From: BPJU01 sp964425225
Lineage (GTDB): Bacteria; Planctomycetota; Planctomycetia; Pirellulales; Pirellulaceae
Direction: 5' to 3'
Length of the DNA stretch: 64,000 bases
NCBI GenBank assembly: GCA_964425225.1
Contig: CAYRMD010000006.1
Location: 26,375-90,374, forward strand
Under the pieces are notes generated by a model. That model was not told where the DNA came from. It saw nothing but the letters and a program-made list of their open reading frames with translations, and did no database searches. Positions 37,736-47,660 of this stretch are shown in pieces (within the stretch, counting starts at the first letter, position 1; the number at the start of each line of letters is the position of its first letter). Both the position numbers and the translations under genes were made by a program.

Positions 37736-40700
37736 ATGACCTCGAAGCCGTTGAGATTTGGATGCGATATTTGGGTTCGGCCTCAGCTAGGTCGGCTGCT
37801 CCTGGCATCCCAGAAACGGAGCCAGTACCTGTTCATGGCCACCGTGGCTCTGCTGGTAGTTGGTAGGCAACTCATCGGAGCTGAACAGCCGGTAAGTTTC
37901 AACCGCGATATTCGTCCGATCATGGCCGATACGTGCTTTAAATGTCACGGCCCTGCTACACAAGAAGCCGGTTTACGCTTGGATATCCGGGACAGTGCTA
38001 TCCGGCCGACCGATTCGGGTGTTATTCCGATCGTTCCAGGCGATCCTGGAAAGAGTGAGGTGGTACGGCGCATATTTTCGGACGACCCAGACGTCCTCAT
38101 GCCGCCTCCGGCGAGCCACAAAGTTTTATCGAGTACACAAAAGGAACTTCTGCGCCGGTGGATTGCTGAAGGTGCGCGTTACGAGCAACACTGGGCTTTT
38201 GTGGCACCGACGCGGCCTGTGATCGTGATCGGTCCTGAGCCGGTGGATAACCCGGTGGATGGGTTTTTGCGGGAAAGGCTGCGGCGTGAGGGGCTTGATT
38301 TTGCGCCGGAAGCCGACCGCTTTACGCTCATTCGACGTTTGGCGTTTACCCTGACCGGCTTGCCGCCCACCATTGACGAAGTGGAACGCTTCGTGCGGGA
38401 CGAGCGCCCAGACGCCTACGAACGAATGGTCGATTATTACTTATCGTCTCCTGCCTTCGGTGAAGAAATGGCGCGTCATTGGTTGGATGTAGCGCGCTAT
38501 GGCGACACCCACGGGCTGCACTTAGACAACGAACGGCAGATGTGGGCCTATCGGGACTGGGTGATTCGCGCTTTTAATCAGAACAAGCCTTTCGATCAAT
38601 TTACCATCGAGCAGTTAGCCGGCGACTTACTTCCCGAGCCGACCACCGACCAACTGGTGGCCACCGGTTTTAACCGATGCAATGTGACGACGGGTGAGGG
38701 CGGGTCGATTGTGGAGGAATGGCTGTTTCGTAACGCGGTCGATCGCACGGTAACCATGGGACAAACGTGGCTCGGATTGACGGTGGGTTGCTGTGTGTGT
38801 CACGACCACAAGTATGACCCGATCACGTCACGCGAGTTTTATTCGCTCTACGCATTCTTCTATTCGGCGGCCGATCCGGCACTGGACGGAAACGCCTTGT
38901 TAACCGCCCCCACCATCAAATTGATGACCGACGAAGATCGTCAGCGTCTTGCCAACTGGGACCGACAATTGGCCGAGGTCGAGCAGGAGCTCAAACAGCG
39001 GACCGCCGAAGTGCAGTACAGTGATCCGGCCAGTGTCACGCCGGCACCGCCGCGAGAAGACGTGGAGATCGTTTGGTTCGATGACGAGTTTCCTCAAGGT
39101 AGTTCGGTGAAAGCCAGTCCGGGACACCCCACACAGCGGATCGAAGGTAGTCAGGGACCCGTTTACAGCGGGCGGCACGCGTTGAAGCGTTCGGATCCCG
39201 GATTAGCTCAGGATGTTTTCGAGAATGTCGGTTCTCTCGAACTGCCGACGGCAGCTACTCTGTTTGCCTACGTTTGGATCGATCCTCAGGACATACCGCG
39301 CACGTTGATGCTTCAGTACTACAAGAATGGCTGGCTGCATCGTGCCGTGTGGGGCGATTATGAATCAATCGATTGGGGGCGCAAAAACACCACAGAGCGC
39401 GTGCTGATCGGCCCTATGGTACCGGCAGGACAATGGGTGAAATTGGAGGTACCGGCGGAGCGACTGGGACTGCAGCCAGGAGACGTGATCACCGGTTTTG
39501 CTCTTACACAGTTCGGGGGTACTGTGTACTGGGATCGAGTCGGCGTGGCGGGCGTGATCGATCCGGCTCAGGATCCGCGGTATTCATTCACAGCTTGGTG
39601 GCGTAAGTTGCAAGGTACCGAGCCCACCGATGTGCCGGCTCATTTGCGACCTGTGGTCAAGAATGGCCCTGCGGCTGCGGTAGAGGAGCCCTTGCGCCGC
39701 CAGTTGCTTGAGTACTATTTGCAGACGGTTTGTGTCGAAACGCGCGCGGCACTGGAGCCGCTCGTCAAACGCCGCAACGAACTGCGGCAGGCGCGTGATC
39801 AATACGAAGCCGCTATACCAGGAACGTTCATTTTCCGCGACTTAGAGCAGCCGCGGCAGGCCTATTGCATGGTACGCGGCCAATATGACAAGCCAGGAGA
39901 AGCCGTGGAACCCGATGTACCGGCCGCCTTCCCACCGCTATTTATCGAGCGGCCCGAACGGCGCCCGAATCGGCTGGACTTGGCACGGTGGCTGGTGCGA
40001 CCGGATCATCCGCTGACGGCCCGAGTCACCGTCAACCGATTTTGGCAGCAGGTGTTCGGTACGGGATTAGTGAAAACCAGTTGGGACTTTGGCTTGCAAG
40101 GTGAATTACCCTCGCATCCCGAACTATTGGATTGGTTGGCGGTTTGGTTCCAGGAATCCGGATGGGATGTGAAGCGCCTCATGCGGTTGCTCGTCACTTC
40201 GCACGCGTTTCGACAGAGCTCGGTAGCAGCACCGCAAGTGTACAAGCGCGACCCGGAAAACCGGCTTTATGCGCGCGGTCCACGGATACGTTTGGATGCC
40301 GAACAGCTTCGTGATAACGCATTAGCCGTAAGCGGGCTATTAGTGCGCACGATGGGCGGTCGTGGTGATCGCCCCTACCAACCCCCGAACATTTGGGAAC
40401 CGATCGGGTTTGTCGGGTCCAATACAGCCAATTATGTTCAGGATCACGGAGCGGCACTTTACCGTAGGAGCATTTACGTGTTTTTCAAGCGAACCGCTCC
40501 GCCGCCATTCATGAGCAACTTTGATGCTCCGAATCGCGAGGCGTTTTGTACGCGGCGCGAGCGCACCAATACGCCGCTGCAAGCGTTGCAATTGTTGAAC
40601 GACGTCCAGCATGTGGAAGCAGCCCGTTGCGTGGCTGAGCGCATGTGCCGCGAAGGTGGCTCGTCGCCGTCGGACCGAATCGCCTACGGTTTTCGTCTGG

Positions 40701-40918
40701 TACTGGCACGACCTGCGGAACCAGGAGAACTTCAGGAATTGGTCCGTTTCTTTGAAGACCAGCGCAGGGCTTTCGCAGAACGCCCGCAGGATGCGGAACA
40801 ATTGATTCGCTATGGCGAAAGCCCGCCGCAGTTTAATGGTTCCGCGGTGGATTTGGCTGCCTATACGTTGGTGGCCAATTTGCTGTTGAACCTGGATGAG
40901 ACGATCATGCGGAACTAA
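37736..40918 (+). CDS. PSCyt1 - DUF1549 - DUF1553 giant secreted cytochrome
   Basis: A protein of about 1060 residues found almost only in planctomycetes and relatives. Order: signal segment (YLFMATVALLVVGRQLIGA), PSCyt1 haem domain with CFKCH (C67, C70, H71) in FNRDIRPIMADTCFKCH, DUF1549 (from NPVDGFLRERL; AFTLTGLPPTIDEVERFV; HWLDVARYGDTHG), a LamG-like insert with WFDDEFPQG and WIDPQDIPRTLM (about 450-590), and C-terminal DUF1553/PSD1 (RLDLARWLVRPDHPLTARVTVNRFWQQVFG in parts; NTPLQALQLLND). ATG 37736 has GGGAG upstream and is preferred to 37706. These proteins pair with DUF1501 genes, as here, and are linked by inference to extracellular carbohydrate or redox work; the activity is not established. 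Confidence 0.94.
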   Translation: MTSKPLRFGCDIWVRPQLGRLLLASQKRSQYLFMATVALLVVGRQLIGAEQPVSFNRDIRPIMADTCFKCHGPATQEAGLRLDIRDSAIRPTDSGVIPIVPGDPGKSEVVRRIFSDDPDVLMPPPASHKVLSSTQKELLRRWIAEGARYEQHWAFVAPTRPVIVIGPEPVDNPVDGFLRERLRREGLDFAPEADRFTLIRRLAFTLTGLPPTIDEVERFVRDERPDAYERMVDYYLSSPAFGEEMARHWLDVARYGDTHGLHLDNERQMWAYRDWVIRAFNQNKPFDQFTIEQLAGDLLPEPTTDQLVATGFNRCNVTTGEGGSIVEEWLFRNAVDRTVTMGQTWLGLTVGCCVCHDHKYDPITSREFYSLYAFFYSAADPALDGNALLTAPTIKLMTDEDRQRLANWDRQLAEVEQELKQRTAEVQYSDPASVTPAPPREDVEIVWFDDEFPQGSSVKASPGHPTQRIEGSQGPVYSGRHALKRSDPGLAQDVFENVGSLELPTAATLFAYVWIDPQDIPRTLMLQYYKNGWLHRAVWGDYESIDWGRKNTTERVLIGPMVPAGQWVKLEVPAERLGLQPGDVITGFALTQFGGTVYWDRVGVAGVIDPAQDPRYSFTAWWRKLQGTEPTDVPAHLRPVVKNGPAAAVEEPLRRQLLEYYLQTVCVETRAALEPLVKRRNELRQARDQYEAAIPGTFIFRDLEQPRQAYCMVRGQYDKPGEAVEPDVPAAFPPLFIERPERRPNRLDLARWLVRPDHPLTARVTVNRFWQQVFGTGLVKTSWDFGLQGELPSHPELLDWLAVWFQESGWDVKRLMRLLVTSHAFRQSSVAAPQVYKRDPENRLYARGPRIRLDAEQLRDNALAVSGLLVRTMGGRGDRPYQPPNIWEPIGFVGSNTANYVQDHGAALYRRSIYVFFKRTAPPPFMSNFDAPNREAFCTRRERTNTPLQALQLLNDVQHVEAARCVAERMCREGGSSPSDRIAYGFRLVLARPAEPGELQELVRFFEDQRRAFAERPQDAEQLIRYGESPPQFNGSAVDLAAYTLVANLLLNLDETIMRN

Positions 40919-40948
40919 CAAAACATTCATCGTGAAGGGGACCGTATC

Positions 40949-42421
40949 ATGGATCCGTTACAGGAACGCCAACTGCTGCTGACACGCCGGCATTTTTTTG
41001 GCTCGACCGGTCTAAGGCTCGGAGGCCTGGCGTTAGCATTTTTGGCTAGCCAAGAGAAGGGTGTCGGGGCCACCACCGGTACCGGCGAGCGAGTCTTTCC
41101 GTCGCTCCCCGGGTTGCCGCATTTTACGCCGAGGGCCACGTCGCTCATCTACTTGCACATGAACGGAGGCCCTTCGCAGATCGACCTTTGGGACTACAAA
41201 CCCAAATTGAATGAACTTTTCGATACGGATCTTCCGGACAGTGTGCGGATGGGACAACGGATCACCACGATGACGAGCGGCCAGAAACGCTTGCCCATTG
41301 CTCCGTCGCGTTTTGCTTTTCATCAGCACGGAAAATGCGGCATGTGGGTAAGTGAATTGTTACCATACACGGCGCAGGTGGTCGATGAGATCGCCCTTAT
41401 CAAGACCGTGCATACCAACGCCATCAATCATGATCCGGCCTGTACGTTCGTGATGACGGGAAGCGAAGTACCGGGAAAGGCTAGCATTGGATCCTGGTTG
41501 GCATACGGGTTGGGAAGTGAGAGCAACGACTTGCCCGCCTTTGTGGTTTTTACGCCGTCGTTCCCCAAGACCGGCAATGGACAAGCGCTGTTTAGTCGCA
41601 TGTGGGGAAGCGGCTTTTTGCCGTCGCGCTTCAATGGAGTAGCCTTGCGAGGTTCGGGGGATCCGGTGCTTTATGTGCAGAATCCCCCCGGCGTCGCTCC
41701 CGACGACCGGCGGCGCATGCTGGACTCCTTAGAACGGTTGAACCAGCGGCACTTCGAGCGTTTGGCGGACCCTGACACGTTGACGCGTATTGCTCAGTAC
41801 GAAATGGCGTTTCGTATGCAGCGTTCTGTCCCGGAGCTGATCGATCTGTCGGACGAACCGCAGCACGTACTGGAAATGTACGGTCCTCAGGTGCAAACTC
41901 CCGGCAGCTTCGCTCACAGCGCCTTGTTGGCTCGGCGATTAGTTGAACGCGGCGTACGTATCGTGCAAATTCTACATCGTGGCTGGGACCAACATTTCAC
42001 GCTGCCCAGGGCACTGAAGAACCAGTGCCTGGATACCGATCAAGCCACCGCCGCTTTGATCAAAGACCTCAAACAGCGAGGGCTTTTGGAGCGAACGTTG
42101 ATAATCTGGGGCGGCGAATTTGGACGTACCGTGTACTGCCAGGGCAAATTGACGCACGACGACTACGGTCGCGACCACCATCCTCGCAATTTCTGCTGGT
42201 GGCTAGCCGGCGGTGGTATTCGAGGCGGCGTCGTGTACGGGGACACCGACGATTTTAGTTACAACATTGTGGAAAATCCGGTAAGCGTGCACGACGTGAA
42301 TGCTACGATCTTGCATTGCATGGGAATCGACCACGAACGGTTTACCTTCAAATTCCAAGGACTGGACCAACGGCTCACAGGTGTCGAAGGCGCTCAAGTG
42401 CTCCGCGCCTTATTAGCATAG
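40949..42421 (+). CDS. Tat-exported DUF1501 protein
   Basis: A 490-residue protein of the DUF1501 family, distantly like alkaline phosphatase/sulfatase folds. The Tat signal TRRHFFGSTGLRLGGLALAF is clear. Family features: SLIYLHMNGGPSQIDLWDYKP, CGMWVSELLPYTAQVVDEIALI, FVMTGSEVPGKASIGSWLAYGLG (quoted in parts), GGEFGRT, DYGRDHHPRNFCWWLAGGG and the end HCMGIDHERFTFKFQGLDQRLTG. The His/Asp/Glu pattern would suit metal binding. It follows the PSCyt1 gene by 30 bases with AAGGGG upstream, the usual arrangement; the pair is presumably one functional unit. Confidence 0.94.
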   Translation: MDPLQERQLLLTRRHFFGSTGLRLGGLALAFLASQEKGVGATTGTGERVFPSLPGLPHFTPRATSLIYLHMNGGPSQIDLWDYKPKLNELFDTDLPDSVRMGQRITTMTSGQKRLPIAPSRFAFHQHGKCGMWVSELLPYTAQVVDEIALIKTVHTNAINHDPACTFVMTGSEVPGKASIGSWLAYGLGSESNDLPAFVVFTPSFPKTGNGQALFSRMWGSGFLPSRFNGVALRGSGDPVLYVQNPPGVAPDDRRRMLDSLERLNQRHFERLADPDTLTRIAQYEMAFRMQRSVPELIDLSDEPQHVLEMYGPQVQTPGSFAHSALLARRLVERGVRIVQILHRGWDQHFTLPRALKNQCLDTDQATAALIKDLKQRGLLERTLIIWGGEFGRTVYCQGKLTHDDYGRDHHPRNFCWWLAGGGIRGGVVYGDTDDFSYNIVENPVSVHDVNATILHCMGIDHERFTFKFQGLDQRLTGVEGAQVLRALLA

Positions 42422-42881
42422 GCCCGCATCAGGCTCACCTCGCACTAGTAGCTCGATGCCTCGCTCGAGAGCTTCTCGTGCATAGCGTGGAAATGCGCTA
42501 GTTCGGTCACTTACCGCAGGGACGAGCCGCACGTTTTAGTGCGCCGGGAAATCGGATCTTGTGATGCCGTCCTGCGTGTACCGAACGACTGTCCGTACGT
42601 AGAGCAGCACGTCAAGCGTAATCGTGCAGAAACAGGCAAAGGTACACGGGCACTCCGGCGCAAAGAAGCATGGGATGTGTGTACTAAGTTTTGTTGCGCC
42701 TCTACGCCTTTGCGTAAACTCGTTTTAACTCCGACCGTCGCAGAAACTGCGTTCAACGATATGCAGAAACGCGCAGGGACAAAGCAGCTAAGACGAAAGA
42801 ACCTGTTGGTGGTACCCAAAGACTTTTTTCTTCATGCGCCTGTGCGCCTCTGCGTTAAAAAAAGACACGTTGCCCGGCCGG
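42422..42881. other. Gap with two CGCCTTTGCG-type repeats
   Basis: No gene recognised. The repeat units lie at about 42694-42720 (TGCGCCTCTACGCCTTTGCG) and 42833-42860 (GCGCCTGTGCGCCTCTGCGT, then TAAA); translated, the second gives HAPVRLCVKK, an artefact seen in many genomes. Confidence 0.6.
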
Positions 42882-43898
42882 CTATCGCCACTCAACAACA
42901 CAGGCTCCCCACGAATAACCGACGCCAAAACCCACCAACAGCAACCGGTGGCCCGATCGGATTTTTCCCTGCTGGACGTAATGCGCAACGGCCATGGGAA
43001 TCGAGGAGGAAACAGTGTTACCTACCTCGTCCATGTAATAAACCATTTTCGACGCAGGAATCCGACTGCATAAGGCCAGGTTCTCCAGCATGAAGCGATT
43101 CGCCTGGTGATACACGAACCAGTCGATTTGGTCCACTGTTAAACCGGCACGATTCAGCGTGGCAGCCACCAGCGGCGGCACTTGACTAATGGCAAACGAA
43201 AAGACGGCTTGGCCGTCCATATATAAATTGTCCTGAGACCGAACACAGCCTGCAGCATCCACATACTCAGCGGCTGTTTGATCCGAACGTGGCAACCGGA
43301 AACCGCCGGCAGGCACGATCAAATTAGGGGCACCTTCACCGTCCGTGCCTACCACGAAGGGACCAAGAAGAGATCCACAATCCGGGTCATCTACCACCAG
43401 CGTAGCGGCGGCCCCGTCACCGAAGAGCATACGCACGGTACGGTCGCCCGGATGAATGTACTTCGAATACGTGTCCGAGGTGACCAAAAGAACTTTTCGT
43501 GCCTGGCCGGAGCTGATAAGGGCATGAGCCATCTGAAGGCCATAGACGTACCCAGAACAGCCCAATTGAAAATCGAACGCCCCGCACGATTTTGGCAGCT
43601 TGAGACGATGTTGTAGGACGCAGGCTGTCGAGGGAATCAAGTGGTCGGGACATTGACTGCAATAGATCAAGTAATCGACCTGCGTGCGCTCTTCGGGAAA
43701 CTGCTCCAACAGCTGACTCGCAGCTTGAAAACCCATATCGCCGGCCGTCTCATCGGGAGCTGCCAAGCGGCGTGCCCAGATCCCCGTTTTAGTGGCAATC
43801 TTGTCGATAGGCCACTCGGGATGCTCCTGGCGAATATCGTCAATTGTCTCGCGCCGTTCAGGTAAGTAAGTAGCGATTCCTAAAATGCGAGATCCCAT
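42882..43898 (-). CDS. fabH: 3-oxoacyl-ACP synthase III (FabH-like)
   Basis: Thiolase-fold condensing enzyme of 338 residues. The catalytic Cys is in QLGCSGYVYGL (C114), the His in VYHQANRFML (H264) and the Asn in GNTVSSSIP (N294), giving the KASIII triad; GFGVGYSWGACVV closes the fold. The usual role is the first condensation of fatty-acid synthesis from acetyl-CoA and malonyl-ACP. The gene stands alone, without other fab genes, so a KASIII-like enzyme of a secondary pathway is also possible. It is divergent from hldE. Confidence 0.88.
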   Translation of the reverse strand: MGSRILGIATYLPERRETIDDIRQEHPEWPIDKIATKTGIWARRLAAPDETAGDMGFQAASQLLEQFPEERTQVDYLIYCSQCPDHLIPSTACVLQHRLKLPKSCGAFDFQLGCSGYVYGLQMAHALISSGQARKVLLVTSDTYSKYIHPGDRTVRMLFGDGAAATLVVDDPDCGSLLGPFVVGTDGEGAPNLIVPAGGFRLPRSDQTAAEYVDAAGCVRSQDNLYMDGQAVFSFAISQVPPLVAATLNRAGLTVDQIDWFVYHQANRFMLENLALCSRIPASKMVYYMDEVGNTVSSSIPMAVAHYVQQGKIRSGHRLLLVGFGVGYSWGACVVEWR

Positions 43899-44298
43899 AG
43901 GGCATCTAACTCTTTGGGCAATAACGTCGCGCGCCAGTGGTACTATCGTGTCTAATGATCTTGTCTTCTGACCGTGGCAAACCTCCCCAGGCCGATCAAC
44001 AATGACACGTTTGCGTCGGGCCTCGGCGGCACGTACGACAACCTTTCAAGTTAGTGCGGTAGTTAGCCTCTGCCTATACCCCGCACGGAGCGATTCACGT
44101 CGTCGATAGCCACCCACAGGCAAGGTCACACGCCGCAAATCCAAAAAAGTGCACCACCATATCCGTGCAATTCGTCTTTTCCCGAAAAAAACCTGGTGTT
44201 ATAACACGGCCGTCGACAAAAGACGCACGAAGCGCAGTACCGCACGAATCCCCGAACCGCGGCTCGATAATCCGTTATTTTTTCAGGGCCGTCAAGCG
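43899..44298. other. Divergent intergenic region between fabH and hldE
   Basis: No gene recognised. It must contain the promoters of both genes, but no strong pair was identified. The hldE frame is open from 44149, but its conserved part starts later. Confidence 0.45.
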
Positions 44299-45822
44299 AT
44301 GTTCACGGAAGATTCTCCGACACGACCGCTAAAGCAGGTGAACTGGGCACAACTGTTGACCACCGTCCAACAGCCCCCTAGTGCGAAGCTCTTGGTAGTT
44401 GGGGACTTGATGCTCGACCTCTACACGTACGGCCACGCCGAGCGAATCAGCCCGGAGGCTCCCGTACCGGTGCTGCTTGCCGAACGCAGTGAAGTGCGCC
44501 TAGGCGGGGCTGCCAACGTTGCCCACATGGCCAAAGCTCTGGGCGCCGACGTGGCGTTAGTGGGCCTGGTCGGCGCCGATCCCTCCGGACACGAATTAAT
44601 CCGCGCCATGGAGCAGGTCGGTTTGCCGATCGATCGAGTGGTCGTCTCAAGCGAGCGGCCAACGACCGCCAAACACCGATTCGTGGGGCTAGCCGGTAGC
44701 AGTTGGCATCAGATGCTACGCGTCGACAGGGAAGAGTGTCGGCCGACATCGGAGTGGGAACACGAGCAGCTTTGGCAGCACGTGGAACAGGCGCTGCTAG
44801 AACGTCGCGTCGTTGTGATATCGGATTATGCCAAAGGAATATGCGCCAAACCATTCCTGCCGCGATTGCTCGCGGCAGCTCAAGAAAGAGAACTTCCCGT
44901 GCTCGTCGACCCGATGCCTCACGGAGACTACTCGATTTACCGTGGTGCCACGCTCTTGAAGCCCAATCGGCGCCAAACGGCTCACGTCACTGGCCGAACG
45001 ATTCGAACGATCGAAGAGGCCGCTCGTGCAGCCTCCCACCTGGCACAAACGCTCGACATTGCTCGTATTGTCGTAACGCTCGATCGTGACGGCCTCCTCT
45101 GGTATGACTCCGCTGGCGATTCCTGTGGACATGTTCCCGCCCACGTGCGCGATGTGTGCGATATCACAGGTGCTGGGGATATGGTCTTGGCAGCCTTAGC
45201 CACTTTCGTCGCTGAGCAGGTGCCTTTCGAAATTGCCGTGACCTTAGCCAATTTAGCCGCCGGTTGCGTCGTGGAGCAGTTCGGAGTGGTAACCGTCAGT
45301 CGCCAGGAGTTGTATCGTCGCTTGGTCCATTCGGTCGATCCGCAGGGAAAGGTCGTCACTCTTGCAACCGCCCTGCAACTGGTTCAGCAATATCGCCGCC
45401 AGGGAAAACGCATTGTTTTTACGAATGGTTGCTTCGATTTATTGCACGCCGGACATTTAGCCAGTCTCACCGCGGCTCGAGCCGAAGGGGATGTGTTGTT
45501 CGTTGCTGTCAATAGCGATCAGTCGGTCCGCCGATTGAAAGGGCCTGAGCGCCCCATTGTAGGCGAACAAGAGCGATTGGCCGTAGTGGCTGCTTTACAA
45601 TGCGTTGACCATGTACTTTTGCTGGACGAGGATACTCCACATCGACTACTCGAGGCCCTTCAACCCGACGTCCTTGTAAAAGGGGGCACCTATCGACCCG
45701 AAGAGGTGGTTGGACGTGAAGTTGTCGAAGCCTACGGAGGGAGCATCCGTATTACACCTGTCGTGGAAGGATTGTCGACCACAGCGCTGGTGCAAACGGT
45801 GCTGCGTCGTTCGGCAGCGTGA
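44299..45822 (+). CDS. hldE: Bifunctional heptose-7-phosphate kinase / heptose-1-phosphate adenylyltransferase
   Basis: Makes ADP-heptose precursors for lipopolysaccharide core. From ATG 44299 the protein is 507 residues (E. coli HldE 477). The N-terminal ribokinase-type domain shows VVGDLMLDLYTYGHAERISPEAPVPV (in parts), GGAANVAHMAKALGA and the ATP-site DITGAGDMVLAAL. The C-terminal nucleotidyltransferase domain has TNGCFDLLHAGHLASL with the HxGH motif (about residue 373 on) and LVKGGTYRPEEVVG. The fusion is usual. The frame is open to 44149, but the first 50 residues are non-conserved. Its partner gene follows closely. This supports an outer membrane with heptose-containing glycolipid. Confidence 0.95.
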   Translation: MFTEDSPTRPLKQVNWAQLLTTVQQPPSAKLLVVGDLMLDLYTYGHAERISPEAPVPVLLAERSEVRLGGAANVAHMAKALGADVALVGLVGADPSGHELIRAMEQVGLPIDRVVVSSERPTTAKHRFVGLAGSSWHQMLRVDREECRPTSEWEHEQLWQHVEQALLERRVVVISDYAKGICAKPFLPRLLAAAQERELPVLVDPMPHGDYSIYRGATLLKPNRRQTAHVTGRTIRTIEEAARAASHLAQTLDIARIVVTLDRDGLLWYDSAGDSCGHVPAHVRDVCDITGAGDMVLAALATFVAEQVPFEIAVTLANLAAGCVVEQFGVVTVSRQELYRRLVHSVDPQGKVVTLATALQLVQQYRRQGKRIVFTNGCFDLLHAGHLASLTAARAEGDVLFVAVNSDQSVRRLKGPERPIVGEQERLAVVAALQCVDHVLLLDEDTPHRLLEALQPDVLVKGGTYRPEEVVGREVVEAYGGSIRITPVVEGLSTTALVQTVLRRSAA

Positions 45823-45867
45823 GCAAGCACCGTGGCCGCTTCAGCCCCTGGGATTCGGAACAATACC

Positions 45868-46863
45868 ATGAGCCGATTTCCGCTTTTTGACCGCTCGCGC
45901 ATTGAACTCAAACCATTGGCTGAACGTGGCCATCAGCTCCACCCCGACCAATGTTGGCCACTTCGAGTCGATCAAGCTTTCGACACTCCTGAGCTGACGC
46001 GGGTGGTGGATGCCATCCGTGTTGCTCGCTCCAACCAATGTCCTGTAGTGCTCATGATGGGGGCTCATCCAATCAAACTCGGTCTTTCGCGCTTTATTAT
46101 TGACCTCGTCGAGCGACAATACCTGACGCATGTGGCAATGAACGGAGCCGGCTTGATTCACGATTTTGAGCTGGCGATGGGCTACGGCACCAGCGAAGAC
46201 GTTTCGCATTGGGTGCGCCACGGCCAATTTGGACTCTGGTCCGAAACCGGTTACTTGAACCGAATTGCCCGATATGCAGCCCGTACCGACCAAGGGCTAG
46301 GTGAAGCCGCCGGTCGAATCCTGGCAACCAAACCGTGCCCGTATCGCCATCTAAGCATTCTGGCAGCCGGGTGGCGGTGTGGCATTCCGATTACCGTCCA
46401 CGTCGGAATTGGTTGTGACATTGTCCACGCTCATCCTTCTTGTGACGGAGCAGCATGGGGCAAATCCAGTTACACAGACTTTCTCATCTTCGCGCACACC
46501 ATAAGCAACCTTGAACACGGCGTTTATCTAAATGTAGGCACGGCCGTGACGGGCCCAGAAGTGTATCTCAAAGCTCTGTCGATGGCTCGCAATGCCGCGC
46601 GTCAAGAAGGTCGATCCATTCGCCACTTTACGACCGCTGTGTTCGACTTAGTTCCTCTTCCATCCAGCTATCCAGATGGCCCTCCGCCCTCGACCGAGCC
46701 GCTTTATTATTATCGCCCCTGGAAAACCATCCTCGTGCGAACCGTAGCCGACGGTGGTACCAGCTACTACGTGTGTGGCGATCATCGGCTCACGATTCCT
46801 GCGCTTTGGAATGGTCTTGTTTGCCGAGCTAACTCCGCATCTCAGTCCGCGGCCGTAGCGTAG
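45868..46863 (+). CDS. Conserved protein of hldE loci, deoxyhypusine-synthase-like
   Basis: A 331-residue protein from ATG 45868; the frame extends to 45832. Segments such as VVLMMGAHPIKLGLSRFIIDL, NGAGLIHDFELAMGYGTSEDV, GIPITVHVGIGCDIVHAHPSCDGAA (in parts) and FTTAVFDLVPLPSSY form a repeated alpha/beta fold. I recognise it from memory as a conserved uncharacterised protein resembling deoxyhypusine synthase and found beside hldE in heptose loci of some bacteria. The Cys/His/Asp cluster (CDIVHAHPSCDG) suggests a metal or nucleotide site. The proximity to hldE (45 bases) implies a role in heptose or glycolipid metabolism; the reaction is not known. Confidence 0.7.
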   Translation: MSRFPLFDRSRIELKPLAERGHQLHPDQCWPLRVDQAFDTPELTRVVDAIRVARSNQCPVVLMMGAHPIKLGLSRFIIDLVERQYLTHVAMNGAGLIHDFELAMGYGTSEDVSHWVRHGQFGLWSETGYLNRIARYAARTDQGLGEAAGRILATKPCPYRHLSILAAGWRCGIPITVHVGIGCDIVHAHPSCDGAAWGKSSYTDFLIFAHTISNLEHGVYLNVGTAVTGPEVYLKALSMARNAARQEGRSIRHFTTAVFDLVPLPSSYPDGPPPSTEPLYYYRPWKTILVRTVADGGTSYYVCGDHRLTIPALWNGLVCRANSASQSAAVA

Positions 46864-47655
46864 AACGCGAGACTTGTTTACAGAAATCGTATCAATCTTT
46901 GTGGAAACCTTGAGCTATGATCGTGTGTGCGTCTGGATCGTGGGTGGGACATAGCTGTAACGCGCCAAGCTATCAGGCGGTCCTATGGCTTCCGATGATG
47001 GGTGAGGAAATAGCCCGTGGTTTACATGTCGATTCATGAAAAAGGTTCGATCAGCATCGAGGTTTGTAGAGCCGCGACCGTTAGGGAGCGGCAGAATAAT
47101 GGAACAAACCTCCGCGCAAGTCAGCGTTATTGCAGGGGAACCTTTTGAAAACTCGGCAGGTATCAGGTATAGACTACGAATCTCTTTGGCTAAGCTCAGC
47201 GTTCTTCTTGTAGCCGGTGGTGTGTACGCTGGAGTTTTGCACCACAGAGACACATCAGTTACGGAGGAACGGGAACCGCCGCATCGAACGTATCGCCGGC
47301 GGACAACGGCACCATAGATCGAACATTTCGCAAGGCTGTTGGTTGATCAGAGCTTCTTTAAATCTACTTGCGACTCTGCGCCTTTGCGTTAAATAGAATT
47401 GGCCGCTCCCTTACGGTCGCGGCTCGGATGAGCCGTCGCTCGCCGGAACGCCTTTGCCAAGAAGCACCCGTATCGGCTCACATTAGGTCGGGCCGGAAAA
47501 GGGACACCTGCGCCACGACCGGCAAATGAAGGAACGATTTCCGTTACCACCAACACGTATATACCTTTCGCACACCTACCGCCGCAAATAGGTACGCTAC
47601 GGCGATCGCCTGCCTTTTACACCAAAATTCCACCTACAATGAAGATGCATACACG
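46864..47655. other. Gap with a composite repeat and copy B of the long repeat
   Basis: No gene recognised. It contains TGTGCGTCTGGATCGTGGGT plus TAGCTGTAACGC (46923-46985), a GAGCCGCGACCGT copy (47069-47092), GCGCCTTTGCGTTAAA (47378-47393) and the long repeat (47365-47660). Confidence 0.65.
47069..47092 (+). repeat. GAGCCGCGACCGT intergenic repeat
   Basis: GAGCCGCGACCGT followed by TAGGGAGCGGC, the cleanest plus-strand copy of the family. Confidence 0.8.
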
Positions 47656-47660
47656 TTACG
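47365..47660. repeat. Long intergenic repeat, copy B
   Basis: It aligns by eye with 21215-21510. It contains the inverted GAGCCGCGACCGT core at 47402-47425 and the block GCCTTTGCCA, then ATCGGCTCACATT. It ends at the 3' end of the broken RDD gene. Confidence 0.7.

Noticed and set aside
42833..42860. Coding sequence ending HAPVRLCVKK
   Set aside because: Translation of a dispersed non-coding repeat.
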